Shown here: piece by piece, positions 55,213-64,000 of the stretch
Layout of the letters: each line of letters starts with the position of its first letter
Numbering within the stretch: position 1 is the first letter of the stretch
Assembly (NCBI GenBank): GCA_024195585.1
Contig: SWBL01000004.1
Location: 336,831 to 400,830 of the forward strand
Length of the DNA stretch: 64,000 bases
From: Aureobasidium sp. EXF-3400
Lineage: Eukaryota; Ascomycota; Dothideomycetes; Dothideales; Saccotheciaceae
Direction: 5' to 3'
Program-made: the position numbers and the translations under genes
The notes under the pieces: generated by a model
What the model was told of the DNA's origin: nothing
The model's database searches: none
What the model saw: the letters and a program-made list of their open reading frames with translations, nothing else

Positions 55213-57864
55213 ATGGCAAACCCAGGATCAACCTCTGGAGCGGGACAGGGTAGCATGGATGATGTGATCGCGTCGAACTCCCCTGCCGCCACTACTTCAG
55301 GTCCATCCACCTCTGCACCACAGAAAACCCGTGTATCGCTGGCTTGCAAGAGGTGTAAGCGTCGAAAACAGCGAGTATGCCTTCCAGATGCCCCGTGCTT
55401 GCTTGACTTCGCATTAACGACCAATTTTCAGTGTGACGGCGCCCGCCCTCGTTGTAAATCATGTGAAAAGGCAGGAGTGGCATGTGCGTATGAGAAAACC
55501 GTTCGCCCTCAATATCCAGGCGGCAAATCATTGTACGTGGATATCTCGCCTTTGCCTTGTAATTTTGATCTCGGTCGAATTGAGAACATGGCAGGTATAT
55601 CAGCGCTCTGGAAGAACGAATTGCATTTCTCGAAGCTCGGCTGCCTGATCATGCTCAAGACCACCTCCTCAATGATGTACAGGATCACCAAGAGATTATT
55701 AACGATGGTACTTGGAATGTGCCAGAACTCGATGATGTCGGGCAAGGACATTCGTCCCACTCATCTCCAAGAGAACTCATGTCCGATCATATGGACTTGG
55801 AGCAGAGAACATCCCTGGTAGGAGGTGTGGCCTATCTCTCTCTATGTGCCTCTGGTACAACTGACTCATCATTTGAACCGTACTATATCGGCTCTAGCTC
55901 TGGATCTACCATTGCGCGAGTCATCCAAGCGTCTTTATTTGGACATGCAAAGTCCAGGACAACGACTGAGATGTCATCTTCTCCAGAACAAGTCCGATCA
56001 GAGCCGAGAACACCACCTGAATCAATTCACTTCGATGCAGCTTCTCTTGTGTTTCCTGAGACACAGCAAGCTCGTACGTTATTTGACACATTCTTCGAGC
56101 GCATTCATACTCGCTGGCCAATTTTGGATCGAAGCATATACGAAGATCTGTTCGCGAAGCAATACGTCTCTGGAGCTCTGACGGCTGTTGAGCGAAGTAT
56201 CTTCCATTTGATATATGCAATTACGGCTCGATTCTTGTCTTTGACTAGAAGAGTACACAGCGTCGATCCTGAGGTAAGAAAGTGCTGCAGTATATTTACG
56301 GATGAAAGCTAACGGTTTGTAGCACCATCTCGCAGCGGCCACAGAGCCAATGAGCTATATACTAGAGCAGCACAGTCTTGCAAGCCTTCAATTCCTTGTC
56401 CTGCTTGGAGTACACAGCCAAAGATCTCCATATGGTGCGGGGGCCTGGTCACAGATCCGTTATGCTACCTCAATCTGCATCGAGATGGGTCTGCATAGGA
56501 AAAGATCTGGACTACGTACAGACTCAGACAAACAAGCAAGAGACGAAGAACTTCGTCGAAGAATCTTTTGGTCTTGCTATTGTCTCGATCGTGCCACAAG
56601 CATCGTACTCGGCCGTACTTTTGCTATTGCGGACAGAGACATCAATCTTGAGGTAATTGCAGCACTCTCTATCATGTTGAAGGGTACTCACCACTTTCGT
56701 AGCTTCCAAGTGCTGGCAGTCAATTTTGGACGCTCACCCACAAAGAACCTCCTAGTCCTGCCCAGGGCGTCTGGTCGAACGTTGAGCCTTTCATACACAT
56801 TATTCGACTTGATCGAGTACACTCGCGAATCCATAAAGTTGTGTTCCGGGTTGATAGAGACGTCCTCAATGGCACGGCTGAGGAGCAGGCTAAGCGTGAT
56901 CGCAAAATGGCCTCCATTAAAGCAGATCTGGATGAGTGGCTGGAGAAGTGCCCTAAGACTCCCAAAGATGGAAACAAGATCACTTAGATGTATGATCCAG
57001 AGAGTGCTTACCTCGACGCTAGAGACTTCTACGGCTTGTAAGTATAGATCAAGAACTGCAAAATGCTTTCTGACTATCCGCAGACAATACCACAAGTCCA
57101 TTCTTTTCCTCTTCACCAACTTCCTTTCATCCCTGCAGACATCAGACCCACGCTTCGTTATCTGTGCACGCTCAGCAACATCTGTCTGCACCGCATACAA
57201 GCGGTTGAACCAGAACAAAACTCTCACCTACACTATGATATCCTTACATTCATGCTTTGTAGCCGGCTTGACCCTCGTGTATTGTATCTGGCGAGACCGA
57301 TCCCTGTTCTCCTATGAGATTCTAGAAGCGACCAGAGATTGTTCACAGAGTCTGACTATTTTCGGCGAGAAATGGCCAGGTGCAGTCAAGTATCGAGACA
57401 TCTTTGACGAACTTTCAGGGAACTTGCTCAAATCTATTGTCAATCCGACTCCTTCGCTCCAGCCACGCGATACACTTCAGCACAACCAAATCAGTCCGGA
57501 CAATGGTGCTAATTCACCGACTCGAGCACAGCAAACTCAACAGACGATACATCTACAACCTCCGGAACCTCCACACCAACCTACTAACGTCATCGAGGTA
57601 CCTATGGTTTCTGATGCTGTTAGGGAGGCATTCATGGAGGTCGACGAGGAGGCGCCAGGTGGATGGCAGGGCTGGCGGATGTGGGATGAGATGGTCAGGG
57701 ACAATGCATCTCTTTCAGGCTCTCGGTCACATGGACAAAGCTACGATGGAACGAGCTGGGAGTGCTATGATAATGCGTATAACTTGGATCCTGTCCAAGA
57801 CGCAGTCATGCAGGCCGGAAATTATGGGGCCATGAATGACAGCACTTGGAACTACGGGGTCTAG
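55213..57864 (+). CDS. Zn2Cys6 transcription factor, interrupted by a nonsense codon
   Basis: Exons 55213-55374, 55432-55532, 55595-56273, 56323-56652, 56703-57037 and 57084-57864 (796 codons). The binuclear zinc cluster is ACKRCKRRKQR-CDGARPRCKS-CEKAGVAC, cut by intron 1. The linker/coiled-coil SALEERIAFLEARLPDH is restored by splice 2. The fungal_trans (MHR) domain starts near FFERIHTRWPILDRSIYED and includes GAWSQIRYATSICIEMGLHR. In exon 5 the correct frame (KADLDEWLEKCPKTPKDGN) meets TAG at 56985-56987, then continues with MYDPESAYLDARDFYG and, after splice 5, LQYHKSILFLFTNFLS. TAG may replace a Trp codon. As spliced, the product would be 518 residues, losing half the MHR. Retaining introns 4 and 5 (50+46 bases) leaves an uninterrupted frame with altered exon 5. 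It probably regulates the flanking permease and hydrolase genes. Confidence 0.8.
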
Positions 57865-57958
57865 GTGCAATACAAGAGTCTTTGTGTGCTACAGATGACG
57901 GCGCTTCTTTGATGCTGATTGACGTTTCATTTAATATTATGTGCAGTAATTCACTAGT

Positions 57959-59005
57959 TTACGCTAGCTGTCCCTTCTTGTATGGGAATTGCTCCCTGAA
58001 AGACTCGGCGATTTGAGTTCTGGTCGCAACCCAGACGCCTTCCTTCTCAGAAATGTATTTCACAAAATCTTGTAGAGCCTTGAAGCGACCAGGTCTTCCA
58101 ATGATGCGGCAATGCAGACCAATAGTCATCATCTTTGGCTCGCCTGCCTCTCCTTCCTCGTAGAGCACGTCAAATGCATTCTTGATGTGAGTGTAGAATC
58201 CATTGGGGTCACGGAAGCCAGTGGCTGCGGTGAGAAACTTGAAGTCGTTGCAATCGTAGCTGTAAGGGAGCATCAAACAGCCCTTGGGGTTATCGCTATC
58301 GCGCTCCTGGGGAAGGTCGGTCCAGTAAGGGACATCGTCCGCATAAGTATCGCTTGCCCATAGAAGTTCCTCGCCCATCTCCTCATACACGGCAGGGATG
58401 AGTGCTCTACTTTGTGGCGATGGACGGCCATAGTACCATCCTTTTGGAGCGTAACCGGCGAGCTTCTTGAGAGCAGTGATGCCATTTCGGATGTGCTGCT
58501 TCTCAGCTTCGACGGACAAGTTCTTGTGGTCGATCCATCGATACGCATGAGATGCAATATCGTGACCTTCTTCAACGCAGCGAGTCACAACTTCGGGTTG
58601 CTCTTCACAAGCCGAGCCAACAGCATAAAGTGTGAACTTCATCTTGTACTCGTTGAACAGTTTGAACATGCGCCACCATCCACGGCGAGAGCCGTATTCG
58701 AACTCTGACTCGGCACTGTAGTTGCGCTCGTTGATGTCCGGCTCTGCAGGGTACTCGCGAAGGGATGTCTCTGAACGGCCGTCTCCATGCAGCACCGATC
58801 GCTCGCCTCCCTAGTGGTTGTTAGATCACACTTTTGATAGACCGCCGAAAGTTTTCTCGAAACTTACTTCTTCATAGTTGATAACGAAAGAGACTGCAAT
58901 TTTGGCATTGTTGGGCCATTTCAAGCCCTCAAGACCTTTCTCTCCATATCCTTTGAAGTTTCGAGGAAAGGCATAGTCCTGGTGTGCAGCGTATACTTCA
59001 GGCAT
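57959..59005 (-). CDS. PuuE-type polysaccharide-deacetylase-fold hydrolase
   Basis: Exons 58868-59005 and 57959-58810 (GTAAGT...CACTAG, phase 0), 329 residues. The NodB-like fold has the layout of PuuE allantoinases and cyclic imide hydrolases rather than chitin deacetylases: LKWPNNAKIAVSFVINYEEG, EFEYGSRRGWWRMFKLFNEY, ARG/metal-region GHDIASHAYRWIDH (in place of the HxxxH of deacetylases), KGWYYGRPSPQSR and MMTIGLHCRIIGRPGRF. There is no signal peptide, so it acts in the cytosol. It would open a cyclic amide such as allantoin, a hydantoin, dihydropyrimidine or imide; the substrate is not decided by sequence. Its 3' end lies 94 bases from that of the Zn2Cys6 gene. The cluster setting beside an NCS1 permease and an amidase supports a catabolic role. 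Confidence 0.85.
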
Positions 59006-59709
59006 GTTGGGCAGGTAAGGGTCAGCGACTAAACAGAAATGATTCGAGGTCGTGAGTAGTAGAAGACTTGATAGAGTTATATATGTATATCGCGGATCAA
59101 CTTTCTGGCCTCCAATGTGTGCTTATCGGTCAAGCTTGGCCATACTGCCTCAAGCCATCGGCATTGTAGAGATGATCAGCTCACGCCTCGCTGTCCCGTC
59201 TTGTGTAGGTCTGTTCAGGGTCCGAAAGGGTCTCTCCTCCTTCGGATACAGCTTTGGTAGCGGCGACACATGAGCCGAACTGATCAACTTTCGTGGCAGC
59301 TGCATGTTGGCCTATCTCTTGGACTTCGCTTCGAGTGGGGTCATCAACTTTGGCGCCTTCGTGATTGTTTCTGAGGCGGGGTACTTGTCGTCGCACGGCA
59401 AGAACTGCTCAAAGATAAGAGTGCTATCACTGAGATAAGCAGGTCATGGCAATCTCGCAGTCTAAACGAGTGAAGTTGCCTGACGAGCTCGCCGAGTACG
59501 TTGATAGTGTCGCAGATGACAAGTGAAACTGAGTCAGGAACAGAAATCAAGGTGGTAGTGGACGTGGAGTGTCAGCTCTGCGTTGTGCAGTTGTGCACAA
59601 GTCATGTCCAGGGTCACCTCATGCATTACGCTGTTGTGCAACCAATTTCCCATAATTAGCTTGGGAATACAATTTCTTCGTGGGTTGATTCTTCTACATG
59701 TCCAAGCGC
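59006..59709. other. Intergenic between hydrolase and MFS genes
   Basis: 704 bases; promoter of the minus-strand hydrolase at left and the 3' flank of the MFS gene at right. A stop-free minus-strand stretch near 59181-59396 has protein-like composition but no features; not called. Confidence 0.45.
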
Positions 59710-61597
59710 TCAAATCTTCGATACACGACCACTCTCTATATCCAGCTCTCTGTCATCAAGCTGCTGCCTTGGTAGCTCAACTATCGTTTCCTTCCCATCG
59801 TCGCTCGCCGCAGCGTCGTCAACGTGTTTAGGCGCCTTCAAACTCGTATTGCCAACCCAGAGACTCAACAGCAACCCGCACCCTACGCATGCCGTGAAGA
59901 ATATGAAGATGTGATGTAGTCCTAGCATGTATATGTCTAAAACTTTCTCCTTTAGAGTTTCGGTCAAGTCAAGCTTGTCGAGAGCGTATGTGGAAGAGGT
60001 GAGTTCAGCGATCAAGCTGTCTGATGCGAAGCCAGCGCGTTTCAGTTCTGAGCTCAGTGTATTGGATAATGTCACACCAGAAATGACGAGACCGAAAGAT
60101 CCCCCAACTGTGCGGATGAAATTGCGCAGTCCAGTCGTGACGGCTCGGTCTTCGCTTCGGCCGTTAGCGTACATTCCAACAAGTGTGGGTTGTAGCGTAA
60201 GTCCAATACCAGCGCCTTCCACGACGAGTATGCTGATGAGTCGAGCCAGTCCAGTGTTGCGGTCGAACATTAGAGTGAGTCCGCTCCCTAAAGTCCACAG
60301 AAGGAAACCAGCTGCAATGCAGTGCATGTAGCTACCGACCCTAGCCATGTACTGACCACTCAAGATTGATGTGATAGACGACGTGATGACGACTGGTAAA
60401 ATCAGAGCTCCAGACACTAACGGTGGATATCTCAAGATCGACTGGAAGTATATGGGTAGGTAGAAGAAGTTTCCGTAATAGACCAACCCGATCAAGGCCG
60501 TTTGAAGATAAAGAGCCCAACAGTGAGGAGCTCGATACAGTCGAAGTGGCATGATTGGTAAAGAGACGGCCTTCCATTCATAGAGAACGAAAAGTATCGC
60601 CAACAGCACACCAATGACAGTAGCAGCGATGAAGAAGGCAGAGGACCATGGATAAGTTACGCCGCCTCCTGACAAAGGTACGAGAATAAGGAGAGTGGAC
60701 GCAATATTGAGCACTATGCCGCCATAATCAATCTTCCTCATCTTCCCGCCGAGGTTGCCAGAGCAATGTTTCAAGGGCAGCAAGAAGAGGATGACAAGAG
60801 CTGTAGGAATGGTCATGATAGGTATCATCCAGAAGACCCATCTCCAAGTGGCATTTTCGACTACAGCGCCTCCGAGAAAGGGGCCCACGCCGTTTGCAAG
60901 AGCAATAATGGCACCAATACAACCTGATATACAGTGTTAGCGAAAGATCCTGTTAAGTTATTGTATCATTACCTTGATATTTTCCGCGATTCTGGAGCGT
61001 CGTGATATCGCTTACGATGATCATAACAAGACTGTTGATGCCACCACCACCGATGCCTGCTATTGATCGAAGGGCGAATAATTGTCCAGCAGTCTGAGCA
61101 AAGCCACATCCAAGATCTCCCAGGGCCATCAGAAAAAGACAAATTAGTAGCATGTTCTTTCGCCCAAAGATGTCCGAGAGGCGGCCGTTGATCAATTGAA
61201 ATGCCGTTGAAGCAATGAGAAATGATGTGCCAATCCAAGAAGTAGCAGTTCCTGTGTCCAGATCATCTGCTATGGCAGGTGTGGCTGTTGAAACAGAAGT
61301 TTGGTCGACAAATGAGACGAAAAGACAGACCGACAATGCTGGGATGGCTATCATGAGTCGCTTCGCTGACATAGTGTTCCTTTGCCCGCCAACAGATTCT
61401 GCATCACTGTTGTCGTCTGATCCTTGCAGACCATTCAAATTCGGTGCTTCATCCACACATACTGATTCGATAGTGGCAGCGTTTCCTCGCCCATCATCTT
61501 TAGACAATCTCAGGGTTGTGGCATCGACCTCAGCAATGTGCTTCTCGCTTGGGCAGTTTTTCTCCATGTCATTCCTTGAGATACTCTGCTGTATCAT
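59710..61597 (-). CDS. MFS transporter, DHA2-like with 14 membrane segments
   Basis: Exons 60973-61597 and 59710-60923 (GTAATG...TATCAG, phase 1), 612 residues from the ATG MIQQSISRND; the methionine at 61567 is an alternative. A 75-residue acidic N-terminus precedes about 14 hydrophobic segments. Motif A is INGRLSDIFGRKN, motif C-like GCIGAIIALANGVGPFLGGA, and FVDQTSVSTATPAIADDL in TM1 is typical of the DHA2 proton-antiporter branch. These pumps export drugs, fungal metabolites or basic amino acids. The C-terminus (VELPRQQLDDRELDIESGR) is charged and cytosolic. The gene is divergent from the amidase at 62372, sharing a 774-base upstream region, and may export an intermediate or protect against the cluster substrate (inference). 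Confidence 0.9.
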
Positions 61598-62371
61598 TTC
61601 GACACGATAGAAGAGGCCGATGATGCCAAACACAGATATCAAGTAATGGGATATGAAGTGGATCAATAGTGATCATACATGTTTTTCTAATCCGAGCTAC
61701 ACGACATCGGAACGTCGGAAAGCTGCGAAAGATGTCATTGAAAGCGTCCGGCCTCCATAACTACGGTGTCTGAGGATTATGCCGAACAGAGATCCTTCGA
61801 GCCATGGTAAGATGTCATTAACAAGATCCGGGACAGATCTCCGTGGTAGATTTCTGCGAGTACAGGGTGTCTCTGTGACCGTTGGATATGGCTCACGAAC
61901 TGCCTATCTGAGCGTTGGCGACATCTGAAGATCGCTGCAACCTTTGCATACGCATACTGTAAGCGTGCGAGTCAGCGACAGGTGTCAAGACGCCCTAAGG
62001 AGATGGTGGTGATGATGCTGCGGTAGAAGGCAGCTCAGGCCGAAGGTCTCCAACTTGACGCCAAGGTCGACCCCATCGGATCAATATGAGCCGACATCGT
62101 CGGCGAGCTCCATACTTGGTCGTCACTGACATTCCATGTTCACGGATATGATAAGCTGCTAGCAATCGGCCTTATTAGTCACCGAGAAGCGTGACGGTCG
62201 TCGAATTTGCATGCATGAATAGTGGTTAAATTATGTGGCCTATCTCCTAGCTTTCGGCCGACGCGCCGAAGCGACCGTCTTTCTATCATACAGGACAACA
62301 TCGAAGAACCACCGGTCGCGTCTGTTCACTATCTATAAGCTTCAGCCTCGACAGAAGCTGCAACCAGCGAG
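61598..62371. promoter_or_regulatory. Divergent upstream region of MFS and amidase genes
   Basis: No gene. It contains an inverted repeat TTCGG-N8-CCGAA at 62253-62270, preceded by CTAGCTTTCGGCC, a 13-mer also found at 28961-28973. The palindromic CGG/CCG layout is of the kind bound by Zn2Cys6 dimers. Confidence 0.45.
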
Positions 62372-63804
62372 ATGACGGCCGAACCATATCAACTGACAGC
62401 CACCGAAGTGCTACACAAGGTTAAGGCTGGCGAACTGACAGTAGAGGCATATGCGCGATCGTTGCTTGCAAGAATTGACCATCGAGATGAGGCTGTTCAA
62501 GCATGGGCATACCTTGACCCGGATTATGTGATAAAACAAGCGAAAGTGCTGGATGAAGTTCCCCCATCTGAACGTGGTCCCTTGCACGGCGTGGCTATAG
62601 CTGTCAAAGATGTCATCTATACAAAAGGTGAGAATCCAACGTAGAGAACTCGTCTGGCGGCTGCAATACTGAACCAAGCCACAGACATGCCGACACAGTT
62701 CAATTCGCCCATCTATGCCGATGATGCTCCTCGGGTAGATGCCGGCTCTATTGCCATACTGAGAAAGTCTGGCGCTCTCATACTTGGCAAGACGACCACT
62801 ACTGAATTTGCTGCAACCACTGTTGGACCCAAGACCCATAACCCGCACGATCCAGACCGCACTCCTGGAGGTTCCTCTTCAGGCTCTGGGGCAGCCGTAG
62901 GAGACCTACAGGTTCCTATTGGTCTGGGTACGCAGACAGGCGGCAGCACAATTCGACCCGGATCTTACAATGGCATCTACGCTTTCAAGCCAACTTGGAA
63001 CGCAATTACTCGTGAAGGCCAGAAGATCTATTCACTCATCCTCGATACGCTCGGGCTCTATGCACGCAGTGTTGCGGACCTTGATCTCCTCGCCGATGTC
63101 TTTGCCCTTGCAGACGACCAGCCTGCTCCATCAGACTTCAGCGTTCAGGGTGCAAAGTTTGCCATATTGAAGACGATGGTTTGGCCACAAATAGGTTCCG
63201 GAGGCTCTGCTGCGATGGACAAGGCTGCATCTCTTCTGCGTGCCCATGGTGCAGAGGTCGAAGAAATCGAGCTTCCCGAACATCTTAATGACCTTCCTGC
63301 TTGGCACGCTACAGTGCTCAACGCCGATGGCCGCACAGCGTTTTTGCCTGAGTACACGACTACTAAACACAATCTTTCTGACTATCTTGTGGGTCATGTC
63401 GAAAACAACCAAAAGATCTCTCGCAGAGCGCAATTGGAAGCATTTGACAGTATTGCGGTTGCGCGACCAGTAGTGGATAACATCCTCAGCAAGTATGCAG
63501 CCATACTAACTCCCAGTGTGCCTGATGAGGCACCATTAGGGATTGAAAAGACGGGCAGTGCAGCCTTCTGCTTGATTTGGACTGTAAGTGGTGGTTTTCC
63601 GGAATCTTGATCCGAATCTCAGCTAATGTGAGCCAGGCTTTACACACACCTGTGGTCAATATCCCAGGCTTCAAAGGGGATAATGGCATGCCAATTGGCG
63701 TTTCGCTTGTCGCTCCTCGTTACCACGATAGGCATCTACTGGCTGTTAGCAAGGCTGTGGGTAACATCTTTGAGGCAGAAGGTGGCTGGAAGCGAGAGCT
63801 TTAA
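62372..63804 (+). CDS. Amidase (amidase-signature family, cytosolic)
   Basis: Exons 62372-62627, 62685-63583 and 63637-63804 at phases 1 and 0, 440 residues, ATG in context CGAGATGACG. All catalytic elements are present: Lys79 in VAIAVKDVIY, the glycine/serine motif PGGSSSGSGAAVG with the cis-Ser, and the nucleophile Ser in GTQTGGSTIRPGSYNG. The C-terminal block VVNIPGFKGDNGMPIGVSLV is family-typical. No signal peptide, so it is a cytosolic C-N hydrolase acting on a linear amide or carbamoyl compound. Next to a cyclic-amide-opening hydrolase it could release ammonia from the opened product, as half-amidase or ureido-acid hydrolase (inference). It shares its upstream region with the MFS gene. 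Confidence 0.9.
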
Positions 63805-64000
63805 GTGTGTTCACGCGTTCTATTGAGTCAACACTCGCCCCAGGGGTTGTATGCATCAGTTGTTTATGCAGAAGGTATATATTCGTTTAAACTTTAAAAG
63901 AAGGCACGTACGGCCACAGTCAGCTGAAAACTGGGCATCCCGTCCGCTCTGCCATACATAAGCAGTTGAACGGCAGATTAGTACTACGGTGGGTGACCAC

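Noticed and set aside
56350..57864. Single 504-codon exon as the true 3' part of the Zn2Cys6 gene
   Set aside because: Reading unspliced replaces the conserved HKEPPSPAQGVWSNVEP and DEWLEKCPKTPK region by non-conserved sequence; both introns have good donor and acceptor sites. The alternative is recorded as a finding because it bypasses the stop.
59181..59396. Minus-strand stop-free stretch with AATK repeats
   Set aside because: Too short, without start context, domain or intron partner; lies in the hydrolase promoter.

Overview
The window looks like nuclear DNA of a filamentous or black-yeast-like ascomycete, most likely a Dothideomycete; the order or genus is an inference (Dothideales/Aureobasidium would fit). 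Reasons: short spliceosomal introns (mostly 45-65 bases, GTRNGN donors, CTRAY branch points), mostly intact single-copy genes, an intron-bearing tRNA-Ser, a class III-type chitin synthase, a GPI-type wall adhesin, a Zn2Cys6 regulator, and an Ssk1-type osmosensing regulator. All exon structures below were derived by hand from splice motifs, phase agreement and family fit; none has transcript support.

Layout. 0-8 kb: 3' end of SSK1; a two-domain DUF7726-like gene with a damaged start, followed by an unusual series of short candidate terminal exons; two tandem BTB/POZ paralogues separated by 1.8 kb of relic-looking DNA. 8.9-21.3 kb: housekeeping genes (family 25 glycosyltransferase, THEM6-like hotdog protein, tRNA-Ser(CGA), DUF3669 protein, membrane-anchored polyamine-synthase-like protein, haspin kinase, HAL4/HAL5-type kinase, NAD(P)HX epimerase). 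21.7-31.2 kb: surface genes, namely a 1,974-residue repetitive GPI adhesin and, divergent from it, a membrane-anchored aspartic-protease-like protein lacking one catalytic motif. 31.4-41.5 kb: RRP4, chitin synthase, DUF218 protein, mitochondrial release factor 1 and a gamma-glutamyltransferase-like protein. 42-51 kb: small or secreted products (four-repeat cysteine-paired protein, 78-residue hydrophilic duplicated protein, secreted amidase, small membrane protein, orphan protein, active-looking aspartic protease). 52-64 kb: a probable nitrogen-compound catabolic cluster: NCS1 permease, Zn2Cys6 factor, PuuE-type polysaccharide-deacetylase-fold hydrolase, 14-TM MFS transporter and cytosolic amidase.

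The most interesting signals are (1) tandem candidate terminal exons at 2559-3668, four or five of them in the same splice phase and each ending in a variant of one C-terminal motif; (2) the 52-64 kb cluster, which reads as uptake plus two-step hydrolysis of a cyclic amide/imide/ureide; and (3) a nonsense codon in the cluster's own regulator that is bypassed if two introns are retained.
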